NCBI RefSeq assembly: GCF_043641555.1
Contig: NZ_JBHZRJ010000002.1
Coordinates: forward strand, 744,001 to 808,000
DNA: 64,000 nucleotides
Source: Saccharospirillum alexandrii_A
GTDB taxonomy: Bacteria; Pseudomonadota; Gammaproteobacteria; Pseudomonadales; Natronospirillaceae
Direction of reading: 5' to 3'
Positions 46,336-55,623 of this stretch are shown one piece after another (within the stretch, counting starts at the first letter, position 1; each line of letters starts with the position of its first letter). The notes below the pieces were generated by a model. It saw nothing but the letters and a program-made list of their open reading frames with translations. It had not been told where the DNA came from and did not search any database. Both the position numbers and the translations under genes were made by a program.

Positions 46336-46380
46336 CCGGCTCGAACATCGTTTCGTGATCGAAACGAATAGTTGAGCCGG
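46336..46380 (-). other. Nested stem-loop downstream of msrB
   Basis: The outer stem is CCGGCTC (46336-46342) with GAGCCGG (46374-46380). The inner stem is GTTTCG (46350-46355) with CGAAAC (46360-46365), loop TGAT. It lies 45 bp after the msrB stop on the minus strand, before the betI control region. It may end or stabilise the msrB mRNA. No strong U-run follows. Confidence 0.55.
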
Positions 46381-46424
46381 AGCACTAGAAGACTGTCAAA
46401 GTCAGGAGGATAGTGGGATGAGGA

Positions 46425-46820
46425 TCAGTCTTCTTCCAGATTCAGCGACGCTGAGTTAATGCAGTAGCGCAATCCGGTTGGGGTCGGGCCATCCGGGAAC
46501 ACATGGCCCAGGTGGGCTTCGCACTGGGCACAGAGCACCTCAATACGGGTCATGCCATGCGAACGGTCTTCCCGCTCGATGATGGCATCCCGGTTCAGCG
46601 ATTCGTAAAAGCTGGGCCAGCCGCAGCCGGCATCAAATTTGGTATCGGAACGGAACAGTTCGGCGCCACAGCACACGCAGCGATACAAACCCGGGGTTGT
46701 GGTGTCCCAGTAGGTGCCGGTAAAGGGACGTTCGGTACCGGCATGCCGCGTTACCCGGTATTGCTCCGGCGTCAGTTCCGCACGCCATTGGTCGTCAGTC
46801 TTCACAATTTTATCAGTCAT
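46425..46820 (-). CDS. msrB: Peptide-methionine (R)-S-oxide reductase
   Basis: The product has 131 residues. The catalytic Cys120 is in RYCINSASL. The zinc site is Cys48/Cys51 and Cys97/Cys100. Cys66 (AGCGWP) could be the resolving Cys. It reduces the R form of methionine sulfoxide in proteins. It is monocistronic and divergent from alaA. Confidence 0.97.
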   Translation of the reverse strand: MTDKIVKTDDQWRAELTPEQYRVTRHAGTERPFTGTYWDTTTPGLYRCVCCGAELFRSDTKFDAGCGWPSFYESLNRDAIIEREDRSHGMTRIEVLCAQCEAHLGHVFPDGPTPTGLRYCINSASLNLEED

Positions 46821-46995
46821 GCGGGTCTCCCATAGGAAAGTGTCTGGCGTCGCCTTATACTCAGCGCAATAAAACAGGCTTTGAACCCTAAGGGTGGCCT
46901 TCGCCGCCCGGGCATTACAGCAAAGCCCAGTGTACGCTATTCATTCTATTCCGGCTTTCATCCCCGGTTCGATTCAACGCATCCTCAGGAGTGCC

Positions 46996-48213
46996 ATGAA
47001 AACGCTGCATAAATCTCACAAGCTGGCCAATGTGTTTTACGACATTCGCGGGCCCGTTCTCGACGAAGCGCGGCGTATGGAGGATGAAGGCCACCGTATT
47101 TTAAAGCTGAACATCGGCAATCCCAAACCCTTCGGCTTTGATGCGCCGGACGAGATCATCACCGATGTTATCCGCAACTTGCCTCAGGGCGAGGGCTACA
47201 GCGATTCAAAAGGCCTCTACTCAGCGCGCAAGGCGGTGATGCAATACTACCAGCAGCGCGATGTTCAGGGCGTCGAGATAGACGACATTTACCTCGGCAA
47301 CGGGGTCAGCGAACTGATCCAGCTCGCCTGCATGGGCTTGCTCAATACCGACGACGAAGTACTGGTGCCAGCACCCGATTACCCGCTGTGGACCGGCGCC
47401 GTTACGCTTTCGGGCGGCAAAGCCGTGCATTACCACTGCGATGAAGGCGCTGACTGGTTTCCGGATCTGGACGACATTCGCAGCAAGATCACCGAGCGCA
47501 CCAAGGCGATCGTGCTGATTAACCCGAACAACCCAACCGGAGCGGTCTACTCCAAACAGCTGTTGCTGGATGTTGTGGAACTGGCACGCCAGCACAGCCT
47601 GGTGATTCTGGCCGATGAGATCTACGACAAAATTCTGTACGACGGCATCGAACACCACTGCCTCGCAGCCCTGTCTCAGGATGTGCTGACGCTGACCTTC
47701 AACGGCCTGTCCAAGTCATACCGGCTGGCCGGGTTTCGCTCCGGCTGGCTGGTTGTCAGCGGCCCGAAGCACAAAGCCAGCGACTTTATTGAAGGGCTGA
47801 ACATGCTCGCCAGTATGCGGCTCTGTGCCAACGTTCCGGCTCAGCATGCCATTCAGACGGCTCTGGGCGGTTACCAGAGCATTAACGATCTGATCATTCC
47901 TGGTGGGCGCATGCGCGATCAGCGCGACCTGTGCTTCGAGCGCATCGAGGCCATTCCCGGCCTCAGCTGTGTGCAGCCCAAAGGTGCGCTTTATATGTTT
48001 GTTAAAATGGACAAACAGAAATTCAAGCTGACCGACGATGAACGCCTGGTGCTTGACCTGGTGCGTCAGGAAAAAATGCTGGTGGTGCACGGCCGGGGCT
48101 TCAACTGGCCTGATGTCGATCACTTCCGGCTGGTGTTCCTGCCGCCGCGCGAAGTACTGAACGACGCCATGAACCGGCTTGAACGCTTTTTCAGCCACTA
48201 CACTCAGGCCTGA
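46996..48213 (+). CDS. alaA: Alanine-synthesising PLP aminotransferase
   Basis: The product has 405 residues, the same length as E. coli AlaA. KSHKLANVFYDIRGPVLDEA at the start, the NPNNPTGAVY motif and GLSKSYRLAGFRSGW (PLP lysine) identify the family. It converts pyruvate plus glutamate to alanine. I chose the ATG at 46996, with CAGGAG upstream; an in-frame start at 46894 would add 34 non-conserved residues. Confidence 0.95.
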   Translation: MKTLHKSHKLANVFYDIRGPVLDEARRMEDEGHRILKLNIGNPKPFGFDAPDEIITDVIRNLPQGEGYSDSKGLYSARKAVMQYYQQRDVQGVEIDDIYLGNGVSELIQLACMGLLNTDDEVLVPAPDYPLWTGAVTLSGGKAVHYHCDEGADWFPDLDDIRSKITERTKAIVLINPNNPTGAVYSKQLLLDVVELARQHSLVILADEIYDKILYDGIEHHCLAALSQDVLTLTFNGLSKSYRLAGFRSGWLVVSGPKHKASDFIEGLNMLASMRLCANVPAQHAIQTALGGYQSINDLIIPGGRMRDQRDLCFERIEAIPGLSCVQPKGALYMFVKMDKQKFKLTDDERLVLDLVRQEKMLVVHGRGFNWPDVDHFRLVFLPPREVLNDAMNRLERFFSHYTQA

Positions 48214-48256
48214 CGCATAAACTCAGGCCTCTTGGATTTGAGCCAGGGGAAGTCCG

Positions 48257-48661
48257 ATGCTGGATATTCACATCACGGAATTCTACAACGACATGGCGCG
48301 CATTCTGGCGACGCTGTATCGCCATTTCCCGCGACAGGTGTCGATTTACATAGAAGACATCAGCGGCCCGGACACCCCGGATGAGTACGGTCTGCACAGC
48401 GACCGCCATATAGCCTGCTTCAATACCGTACTGTGGCTGACCGAAGAAGGCCTGATGCGCTTCAGCGATCACGAACGAACGCTGGCGGTGAACCATTGTG
48501 TACTGACGCTCGATGGCTTTCGATTGCTCAGCCACATCGACCCGGTCGAAGGCGGCGTGTCGCGCATCGACGAATTGCGCGTTGCGTTGCAGGAAGGCTC
48601 ATCCGACATGACCGAAGCCATCTTACGCCAGTTGTTATTGGAGCACCGGCCCAATCGGTAA
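48257..48661 (+). CDS. Conserved-looking unknown protein, possible winged helix
   Basis: The product has 134 residues. I do not recognise a family. It has two Cys, an acidic middle (DISGPDTPDEYG) and the pattern FNTVLWLTEEGLMRFSDHERT followed by CVLTLDGFRLLSH, which resembles a winged-helix core. GGGGAAG precedes the ATG. It starts 43 bp after alaA on the same strand and ends one base from the convergent photolyase gene. No signal peptide is seen. Confidence 0.65.
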   Translation: MLDIHITEFYNDMARILATLYRHFPRQVSIYIEDISGPDTPDEYGLHSDRHIACFNTVLWLTEEGLMRFSDHERTLAVNHCVLTLDGFRLLSHIDPVEGGVSRIDELRVALQEGSSDMTEAILRQLLLEHRPNR

Positions 48662-48662
48662 T

Positions 48663-49925
48663 TCAGGGTTCTTTTAGCCAGCGCTTTCGGTAGGAACCGT
48701 TGGCATCAAACTGGCTAACCTGTTTTTCAAGATTGAACACCCGGCCACCGCGAGGGTCGGCCCCCACCCCGGCAATGTACTGCCAGTTGCCATAGTTGCT
48801 GGCGACATCGTAATCCACCAAAAAGTGTTCAAACCAGGTGGCACCCAGTCGCCAGTTAAAATGACCTTCATAGACACAGGCGCTGGCGATGATCTGTCGC
48901 ATCCGGTTCGACAAATATCCGGTGGTTTCCAGTTGCACCCGGCCAGCGCGCACCAGTGAATGGGTGGCAGAATCCTTCAGCCAGCGCCTGAATTCACCCG
49001 AATCTGTTGACCCGTTGTGCTGACCTGTATGACCCGGCGAGAGGAACAATTCTCGCCCCCTGTGTCGGCTGTACCATTGAAAATACTCTCGCCAGAGCAG
49101 CTCGAAATAAAGCCAGTAAGTTGACTCGTTACGGTCAACCTCACTTTCGAACCGGTCAATCTCAGCCGCTAACCGCCGGGCCGATAAGGCACCGGCGGAT
49201 AACCAGGGCGACACCTTGCTGGAGGCAGACGCGTCATCCAGCGCATTGCGGGTAACCTTGTAGGTCAGGATGGACTGGTCTTTCCAGAGATAGCGTTCCA
49301 AGTGCTCAACACCACTGGCCTCACCGCCCGCAAACGGGGTTTCGGACTGGTCGGGCATAGGGCCAGCTAGTCGCTGATCGGCATGAAGTAAGGTTGCTGC
49401 AGCGGGCAAAGCGGCGGGCTTGTCGAGTGGCGCTAATGATGTGAGACCCGGTTTTTCGATAGAACGCCGGAACTGGGAGAAGGTATCAGGTAAAGCGTCG
49501 AGCCTGAATGGCAGATCTGCTTCATCGAAGAGCGTCAGCGTTTCGACCAGGTCGCAGCGAACAAATGGCAAGGCAGCCTCTATAGCCTGCCACTGTTGCA
49601 CTTCATCAAAAGCAGCGGGCCGGCTGGCCACCAGTCGCTGAGCGCCAAGGGTGTTTACCACCTCCGGCACGCCTTCTTCAGGCCGTTGCCAGCGAATCAC
49701 GAGTTGTTGCCCCAGGGTGTTCAGCGCAGCGTCCAGCGCCATCAAGCTGCGCCAGGTAAACGCCCAGCGGTGCGGCCCCATAGGCGACCATCCGCAGGGC
49801 CCGGGCTCGAACCAGCGCGGGTCGATCATGTACACACACACCAGTGCCGCACCCTTGGCGGCTTCTTGCAACGCTGGGTTATCATCAAGACGCAGGTCAC
49901 GCGTCAGCCAGTAAACGGTGGTCAT
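48663..49925 (-). CDS. DASH-family cryptochrome/photolyase
   Basis: The product has 420 residues. The N-terminal photolyase domain opens TVYWLTRDLRLDDNPAL, and the FAD-binding C-terminal half includes WREYFQWYSRHRG and TGYLSNRMRQ. The end WQYIAGVGADPRGGR.FN is the DASH hallmark. DASH proteins repair cyclobutane dimers in single-stranded DNA and may have light-sensing roles. It fits a sunlit habitat. Confidence 0.9.
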   Translation of the reverse strand: MTTVYWLTRDLRLDDNPALQEAAKGAALVCVYMIDPRWFEPGPCGWSPMGPHRWAFTWRSLMALDAALNTLGQQLVIRWQRPEEGVPEVVNTLGAQRLVASRPAAFDEVQQWQAIEAALPFVRCDLVETLTLFDEADLPFRLDALPDTFSQFRRSIEKPGLTSLAPLDKPAALPAAATLLHADQRLAGPMPDQSETPFAGGEASGVEHLERYLWKDQSILTYKVTRNALDDASASSKVSPWLSAGALSARRLAAEIDRFESEVDRNESTYWLYFELLWREYFQWYSRHRGRELFLSPGHTGQHNGSTDSGEFRRWLKDSATHSLVRAGRVQLETTGYLSNRMRQIIASACVYEGHFNWRLGATWFEHFLVDYDVASNYGNWQYIAGVGADPRGGRVFNLEKQVSQFDANGSYRKRWLKEP

Positions 49926-50042
49926 GCCAGTGCCTTTGGAGAGAGCTTTACGAGTAATACGATGGCAGGGCGAATCAGGATGGATGCGAGTTCAATGAGA
50001 GCGACGTGACCGCATCGCAGAACCCGCACTCAAACACCAAGG

Positions 50043-50438
50043 TCACTTTTTATATTTAAGGTACAGGTCGTCGATCGAATAATCGAACAATTGCTTCACA
50101 TAGGTTTTTGCCTCTGCGAGTGTCACTTCGTCGACAGTTTTAGTAACTGACTTACGCCCAATAATCCCCAGAAACCCTTTTTTGGCAATAATGCTGAGTT
50201 CCAGAAACCCATTGTCCACCTCAATCGGCACCAGTTGAAGGCTGACTTGCGCGTCATTTTCACCCTTTCGTGAAAAGAACAACCCACCGCCTTCACCGAG
50301 TTCTTCGGTCAGCGCGATTTCCGAAGCCCAGGGGTACTGATCGATGAGCTCACGTGCGTCACCCGCTCCTTTCAGCAGCCGGTGGTGTTCGACCAGCTCA
50401 GGGCCTTCGATCCGATGAGAGTAAAATGCTTCGACCAT
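50043..50438 (-). CDS. Unknown soluble protein
   Basis: The product has 131 residues and I know no family for it. It starts MVEAFYSHRIEGPEL and ends in a basic tail (YLKYKK). The SIIAKKGFLGIIGRKSVTK segment is hydrophobic and basic, and TVDEVTLAEAKTYVKQLFDY looks helical. No signal peptide or Cys. It lies downstream of the lipoprotein hydrolase on the same strand, with a perfect palindrome between them. Confidence 0.6.
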   Translation of the reverse strand: MVEAFYSHRIEGPELVEHHRLLKGAGDARELIDQYPWASEIALTEELGEGGGLFFSRKGENDAQVSLQLVPIEVDNGFLELSIIAKKGFLGIIGRKSVTKTVDEVTLAEAKTYVKQLFDYSIDDLYLKYKK

Positions 50439-50507
50439 GCGCAGTCCCTGTTGCTTGGGCTTATCGACCCGGTTAGTAAATCCTTCATTGAGTGCTAATT
50501 ATGACAT

Positions 50508-50532
50508 GCAGGGCTTCAAGTTGAAGCCCTGC
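50508..50532. other. 25-bp palindrome between a lipoprotein hydrolase and an unknown gene
   Basis: GCAGGGCTTCAA (50508-50519) and TTGAAGCCCTGC (50521-50532) are perfect inverted copies around one G. It could be a terminator hairpin without a T-run for the hydrolase gene, or a protein-binding dyad. Confidence 0.55.
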
Positions 50533-50561
50533 CCTCGAAACGATCTATGCAAAACCGGCTC

Positions 50562-51872
50562 TTATTTCAGTTCAAATTCGAACTCGAGGCCAACGGCATC
50601 GCGCTGTTTAAAACCCTTCCAAGTGGTGCCTGCTTCCTCGTCACCGTCCTGTGCCAGAGGGATCAGGTCGAAGTAAGCACTGCGATCTTCACCTTTCAGG
50701 TACTGCTCAAAAAACGCCGTGGCGAAATGCTGCGTGATGTTGTTCATACGGGTATTGTCCCAGACGGCATCGGCATAGTGGTCAAACCCGTCTCCGGTGG
50801 CATACACCTCCTGAGGAGCAGCCATGGGGGCCGCCGCGTTGTGGTTCGCGTTCTGGAAGGTCAGCAGGTATTTGTCGATACCCGACAAGCCCTGATAAAG
50901 CGGTTTTATGCCGCCTTCGTAATTGGATACATCGTCGACACTGCCACCGATCACCATCACCGGCACATCGATATTGGCCAAACCAGCTGCATCCCACATT
51001 CCCACCTGATTACCCCAGGGGCCGATCGCTATGGCTGCTTTGAAGCGCGCATCGACCGAAGCCTGATACTCCGGGTCACTCAGTTGACGCTGGCTTAACT
51101 GGCCCATTTGCGTCGCGGTGCCGAATGGCAGCGCCGTAGCACCCTCACTTAAACCGCCACCGACGGTATTGATGGCGCCATAGCCGCCCATCGAATAGCC
51201 AATGATGCCTGCATTATTGGTATCGATAAGGCCACTGAACTTGCTTGCGTTATCGTTGCTCAGTTGAGCCATTTCCCCGAGTACAAAATTCTGATCGAGC
51301 GAGCGGTTAAGCAGCGTGCTTGCAAAAACCGTCTGGTCTGAGTAAGTGCTTTCCATGTGATCAATGGCCACCACCACAAACCCCTTGGAGGAAAGGTTCT
51401 CGCCGAAATGCGACATTAGATACCGGTTGCCGGGATAGCCATGTGAAACCAGTATCAGCGGAAAGGGGCCTTCGGAATACAAAGGCGTGGCATCCCTGGC
51501 GGCCCGGCCGCGCAGTGTGGCAAGTGTTTCAGCATCCCGGGTTATGGCTGTCGAAGTACGATCGGCCACCTCGTCACTGACGGCTTCAGCCGGGTACCAG
51601 ACCTCCAGTGTCAATGAACGATCATAGGTAGCAAGGTCGTCTTCAGAGGAGCTGGCCAGGTCTATCTGGTTTTCATTAACCACGGTCAGGGTAGTCACCC
51701 CGGTTTCATGGCTACCAAGTGCTGCAAGCTCCGGCGCATCGCCGCGAACCACATCCGTCGGGTTGATGCGCGGCTCAAAGCTCATGGGTGCACTGTCACC
51801 CTCTGAACTGCTGGTATTACAGCCGGTAAGCATCAGCGTTGCGACCGCAAGCGGAAGGAAGAGTGTCTTCAT
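50562..51872 (-). CDS. Lipoprotein alpha/beta hydrolase
   Basis: The product has 436 residues. A lipobox (LMLTGC, Cys18) shows a lipid-anchored envelope protein. The core has GYSMGG with the nucleophile Ser, an Asp in GGSVDDVSNYEGG and a late His, as in PAF acetylhydrolase or dienelactone-like esterases. The oxyanion region HGYPGNRYLMSHF is near the middle. The substrate is unknown; an ester or lipid is likely. Confidence 0.87.
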   Translation of the reverse strand: MKTLFLPLAVATLMLTGCNTSSSEGDSAPMSFEPRINPTDVVRGDAPELAALGSHETGVTTLTVVNENQIDLASSSEDDLATYDRSLTLEVWYPAEAVSDEVADRTSTAITRDAETLATLRGRAARDATPLYSEGPFPLILVSHGYPGNRYLMSHFGENLSSKGFVVVAIDHMESTYSDQTVFASTLLNRSLDQNFVLGEMAQLSNDNASKFSGLIDTNNAGIIGYSMGGYGAINTVGGGLSEGATALPFGTATQMGQLSQRQLSDPEYQASVDARFKAAIAIGPWGNQVGMWDAAGLANIDVPVMVIGGSVDDVSNYEGGIKPLYQGLSGIDKYLLTFQNANHNAAAPMAAPQEVYATGDGFDHYADAVWDNTRMNNITQHFATAFFEQYLKGEDRSAYFDLIPLAQDGDEEAGTTWKGFKQRDAVGLEFEFELK

Positions 51873-52206
51873 AATTTTCCCTTTTGTTTGGTTTTGTTCT
51901 TATTGGAGCCAGAAATCTAGATAACGCTTTCAGGCTTTACAATAATTTCGTGTTATTTGTGCCTTTTTTGAACTAATTGGCAACCTATAGCAGAAGTATG
52001 ACAATTTAACGAAAGAAAACGTTTTCATATAAACGTCATACTTTGTCTTAAAAAGAAAAAATAAGAACACACCAACACAATATTACGATCACTGCGTTCA
52101 GCCAGGAAAGCGACTGGCAACCCCCTTTTCAGACGATTTTCCATTATCATCAGAACGCTCACTCACCGATTAAACCGATCGCCAAACTGAACAACCGGGA
52201 ACCTGA
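51873..52206. other. AT-rich 334-bp divergent control gap
   Basis: No gene is seen. The gap separates the lipoprotein hydrolase (minus) from the DMT permease (plus) and is clearly AT-richer than its surroundings (long A and T runs near 51950-52080). It should contain both promoters. I cannot name a regulator site. Confidence 0.5.
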
Positions 52207-53112
52207 ATGGCCTCTTACTCTGCACGCGGCCTTTGGCTGAAAGCGACACCCATCCTGTTTGTGGTGCTCTGGAGCACCGGCTTTATCGGCGCCAAATACG
52301 GGCTGCCCTACGCCGAGCCATACACCTTTCTGTTTGTAAGATTTATCGGCGTACTCGTCGTCTTATTTGTACTGATACAATTTCTGAACGAACGCTGGCC
52401 ACGGGCACCCTGGCTCTGGGTGCACATTGGCGTTGCTGGCATGCTCGTTCACGGGCTCTATCTCGGTGCTGTGTTTACCGCTATTGGTCTTGGCATGCCC
52501 GCCGGGGTCACAGCGCTGATCGTCGGATTGCAGCCACTGGTTACCGCTGTCCTGGCTCGTTTCTGGCTGAATGAGACCATTCGACGCCGACAATGGCTGG
52601 GCATATTGCTGGGGCTTATTGGCATTATTCTGGTGTTATCCGAACAACTGGATTGGGATAATCCCGGAGACTTCTTTATCGGTTTTGGCTGGGTCGCCGT
52701 GCTGAGCGCCTTGTCAGCCCTACTGGGTATCTCGGTTGGAACCCTCTATCAGAAGCGATACTGCACCGGCATGCCGCTGGTAACCGGCACCTTTATCCAG
52801 TATCTCGGGGCTTGTTTCATACTCGGCCTTGGTGCCTGGTTGTTTGAAACGCGCATCATCGACTGGACGCCCACCTTCACTCTGGCACTGCTCTGGTTGA
52901 TCTTCGGGCTGTCGATCGCGGCCATTCTGTTATTAATGACACTGATTCGGCGCGGGGCAGCCTCCCGCGTTGCCAGTTTGTTTTACCTGGTTCCACCCGT
53001 CACCGCCATAGAAGCCTGGGTCCTGTTTGGCGAAACCCTGGGGGTCATTGCGCTGGCCGGTATTGCAATAGCGGTCGCAGGCGTTGCCCTGGCAGTGAAG
53101 CCACCCAATTAG
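52207..53112 (+). CDS. DMT superfamily (EamA) permease
   Basis: The product is a 301-residue protein with about ten helices in two EamA halves. The first helix holds FVVLWSTGFIGAKYGLPYAEP, typical of YdcZ/YedA-like members. The substrate is unknown. Confidence 0.87.
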   Translation: MASYSARGLWLKATPILFVVLWSTGFIGAKYGLPYAEPYTFLFVRFIGVLVVLFVLIQFLNERWPRAPWLWVHIGVAGMLVHGLYLGAVFTAIGLGMPAGVTALIVGLQPLVTAVLARFWLNETIRRRQWLGILLGLIGIILVLSEQLDWDNPGDFFIGFGWVAVLSALSALLGISVGTLYQKRYCTGMPLVTGTFIQYLGACFILGLGAWLFETRIIDWTPTFTLALLWLIFGLSIAAILLLMTLIRRGAASRVASLFYLVPPVTAIEAWVLFGETLGVIALAGIAIAVAGVALAVKPPN

Positions 53113-53203
53113 AGACGATGAGCTTACGCGAACACCGAAGGGAAGTTATACTCGCTCGAACAGAGTTTTATCTGGAGGATCCCATCCTCTACAGGGAGGT
53201 AAA

Positions 53204-55075
53204 ATGCGGAGTAAATGTAGCAGGCGAGGCTCGGCCCTTACCCGTTGTACCGCCGCGCTGATTTGGGCATTCACTGTATTCACTGGCATGGCAACCGCCG
53301 CCGTTATTCCAGCCAACGATCTGCCCGGAGATCTGGTGGGCTGGGTGGAGCTGCTTCAGGAACCCGCTGACGCGTCGGAGTGGAACCTGAACACCGCCCT
53401 CAACGCACCCGAATCACAGTGGGTTCCAATCTCCAATTCCGTTTTAAACTTCAGTTTCGATGCTTCTGCCTACTGGGTTCGGTTCACCCTCAACAACCCG
53501 ACTGACACCAATATTCGACTGATATTTGATGTCGCGCAGCCACTGCAAGATTACATTGGTGCCTGGCTGGTGGATGAAAACAACATGCCCGTCCGAACCT
53601 GGCAAACCGGTGACCGCCGCCCAACCTCAGGCCGCCCTTTCGCCTACCGGGCATTCGCGTTTCCAATCAGCATTGCACCCGGTCAGCAGATCCAGTTCAT
53701 CGCCCGGCTCGACACCCACGACGGCCTCTATGACGCCCTGCCCCTGTCGCTGGTTAGCCAGGGCACCTTCTTCATGCAAAAAGACAGGGAAGCACTCTGG
53801 TTTGGGTTTTACTACGGCGCAATAACGATACTGCTGCTGTACAACCTGCTCGTCGGCGTGGCCACTCGCGAACGGGATTTTTTGTTGTACAGCCTGTATC
53901 TGGGGTGCTTCTTGCTCTGGAATCTGGCCTTCCGAGGCTACCTTGCACTGGGCCCTCTGGCGAATGCGCCCATCCTGAACAACATGGCGACCGCGGTGTT
54001 TGGCGGCTCCATCTTTATCTCGCTGATTATATTCACACGCCGGTTTCTATCGTTGAACACGCGCATGCCACGCACCGACATCACGTTGATGATACTGGCA
54101 GCGGCTATGACGATACCGATTCTGCTGGCGATGCTGGACTACTACGCCCCGGTGTTCCAACTGATCATTCCGCTGGCACTGATCATCATGCTGAGCGTAC
54201 TGGCCGTCGCGACCTACCTTTCATTTAAACGTATTCGCACAGCACGCATCTACCTGCTCGCCTGGGTATTTCTGATCGCCTCTGCATTTGCCTATTACGG
54301 GCGCGTGCTGTCACTGGTGCCTTCTACCTGGCTTACCGAAAATGCTTTGAATATCGGGTCATTGATTGAACTGCTGGTCCTGTCTCTCGCCATGGCCGAC
54401 CGCATTCGGGTACTCAAACAGGAAAGGCTGGAAAACCAGACTTACCTGATTGACCGGGAACGGGAAATGAATCAGGAATTGAAAGAGCAGGTAGCATTAA
54501 AAACCAGGGAGTTAAAGCAACTTGCCGATCGCTTTGAACAGGAATCGATTACCGACCCACTCACTGGCCTGAAAAATCGCAGAACGTTTGAGTCGACTCT
54601 GGAGCAGTCAGTGCGCCAGCAAGACCGGGATAACCCGTGGCTTTGCCTGGCTCTGATCGATCTTGACTACTTCAAGAACTTCAACGATCAATACGGTCAC
54701 CCTCAAGGCGATAAACTGCTGGAACAACTAGGCCAAGTGTTATTGCACACTTTTCAACGAGGTGATGACTGTGTTTTCCGAATGGGTGGAGAAGAGTTTG
54801 GGGTTGTGTTCCGAACCGATTCGACTCAGGCGGTAACCGCCATGTTGCAAGAATTCCAGACGAAATTGGCTGCCATTCCTTCCCAGGCCAGTGCCGAACC
54901 GGTAACGGCCTCCGTTGGCGTTGCCTGTGTGCTGAACGGCAATAGCATTTCCCCAAGCGAGCTCTATGTTCGTGCTGATGAGTTACTGTATCAATGCAAA
55001 TCAGAGGGGCGTAACCAATTCCGTATCGGGCATCTTGACGAACCTGCCACAGGCAAAGACCTTGCCCGCCGTTAA
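53204..55075 (+). CDS. 7TMR-DISM diguanylate cyclase
   Basis: The product has 623 residues. A signal peptide (about 10-32) is followed by a 7TMR-DISMED2-like periplasmic beta domain (about 40-180), seven helices (about 195-405), a coiled coil and a GGDEF domain. The motif is GGEEF at 528-532, with the inhibitory RxxD at 519-522. It should make c-di-GMP in response to an extracellular ligand, often a carbohydrate. GGAGG precedes the ATG. A GAGGAT/ATCCTC mini-hairpin lies at 53175-53189 in the leader. Confidence 0.94.
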   Translation: MRSKCSRRGSALTRCTAALIWAFTVFTGMATAAVIPANDLPGDLVGWVELLQEPADASEWNLNTALNAPESQWVPISNSVLNFSFDASAYWVRFTLNNPTDTNIRLIFDVAQPLQDYIGAWLVDENNMPVRTWQTGDRRPTSGRPFAYRAFAFPISIAPGQQIQFIARLDTHDGLYDALPLSLVSQGTFFMQKDREALWFGFYYGAITILLLYNLLVGVATRERDFLLYSLYLGCFLLWNLAFRGYLALGPLANAPILNNMATAVFGGSIFISLIIFTRRFLSLNTRMPRTDITLMILAAAMTIPILLAMLDYYAPVFQLIIPLALIIMLSVLAVATYLSFKRIRTARIYLLAWVFLIASAFAYYGRVLSLVPSTWLTENALNIGSLIELLVLSLAMADRIRVLKQERLENQTYLIDREREMNQELKEQVALKTRELKQLADRFEQESITDPLTGLKNRRTFESTLEQSVRQQDRDNPWLCLALIDLDYFKNFNDQYGHPQGDKLLEQLGQVLLHTFQRGDDCVFRMGGEEFGVVFRTDSTQAVTAMLQEFQTKLAAIPSQASAEPVTASVGVACVLNGNSISPSELYVRADELLYQCKSEGRNQFRIGHLDEPATGKDLARR

Positions 55076-55155
55076 TCCATGGCCAGTGGGTATACGGCCT
55101 TATGAAATTTTAAACATCGCCCTGAACCCCGCCAAACCCAATCAGGAGAGCATCC

Positions 55156-55557
55156 ATGGAGACGATTAAACGATTGCTGCTGAATGTGCTGTCAGATGAC
55201 CTGGAAGCCAGCAAGGCGTTTTACACGACCCTGTTCGATTTCGAGGTGGACTATGACAGCGACTGGTTTGTGCACCTGATTTCAACCAGCCACCAGCTTG
55301 AGCTCGGTATCATGAGTGTCAATAGCGACATTCTGCCTACGGGCATTCAGCCGCAGCCCCGTGGGTTCTACACAACCCTGGTCGTGAGTGACGTTGATGC
55401 GGTGTTCGAGATGGCGAAGAGCACAGGATTAACCGTGCTCAGCGAACCGGAAGATACCTTCTACGGCCAGCGTCGTCTGGTGCTTGAAAGCCCCGAAGGC
55501 AGCATCATCGACGTATCGGCGCTCATTCCGAATTTTTCACCTGAACACCTTCAGTGA
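55156..55557 (+). CDS. VOC (glyoxalase-like) protein
   Basis: The product has 133 residues, one VOC module: LLLNVLSDDLEASKAFYTTLF at the start and GQRRLVLESPEGSIIDVS at the end. No metal set is clear. CAGGAG precedes the ATG. It lies 80 bp after the cyclase gene. Confidence 0.8.
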   Translation: METIKRLLLNVLSDDLEASKAFYTTLFDFEVDYDSDWFVHLISTSHQLELGIMSVNSDILPTGIQPQPRGFYTTLVVSDVDAVFEMAKSTGLTVLSEPEDTFYGQRRLVLESPEGSIIDVSALIPNFSPEHLQ

Positions 55558-55623
55558 AATGGACCTATTGGTGGACTGGAAGAAATACTGGAAAGGCTGA
55601 CCAATAGCAGTGATGCCACCCGG

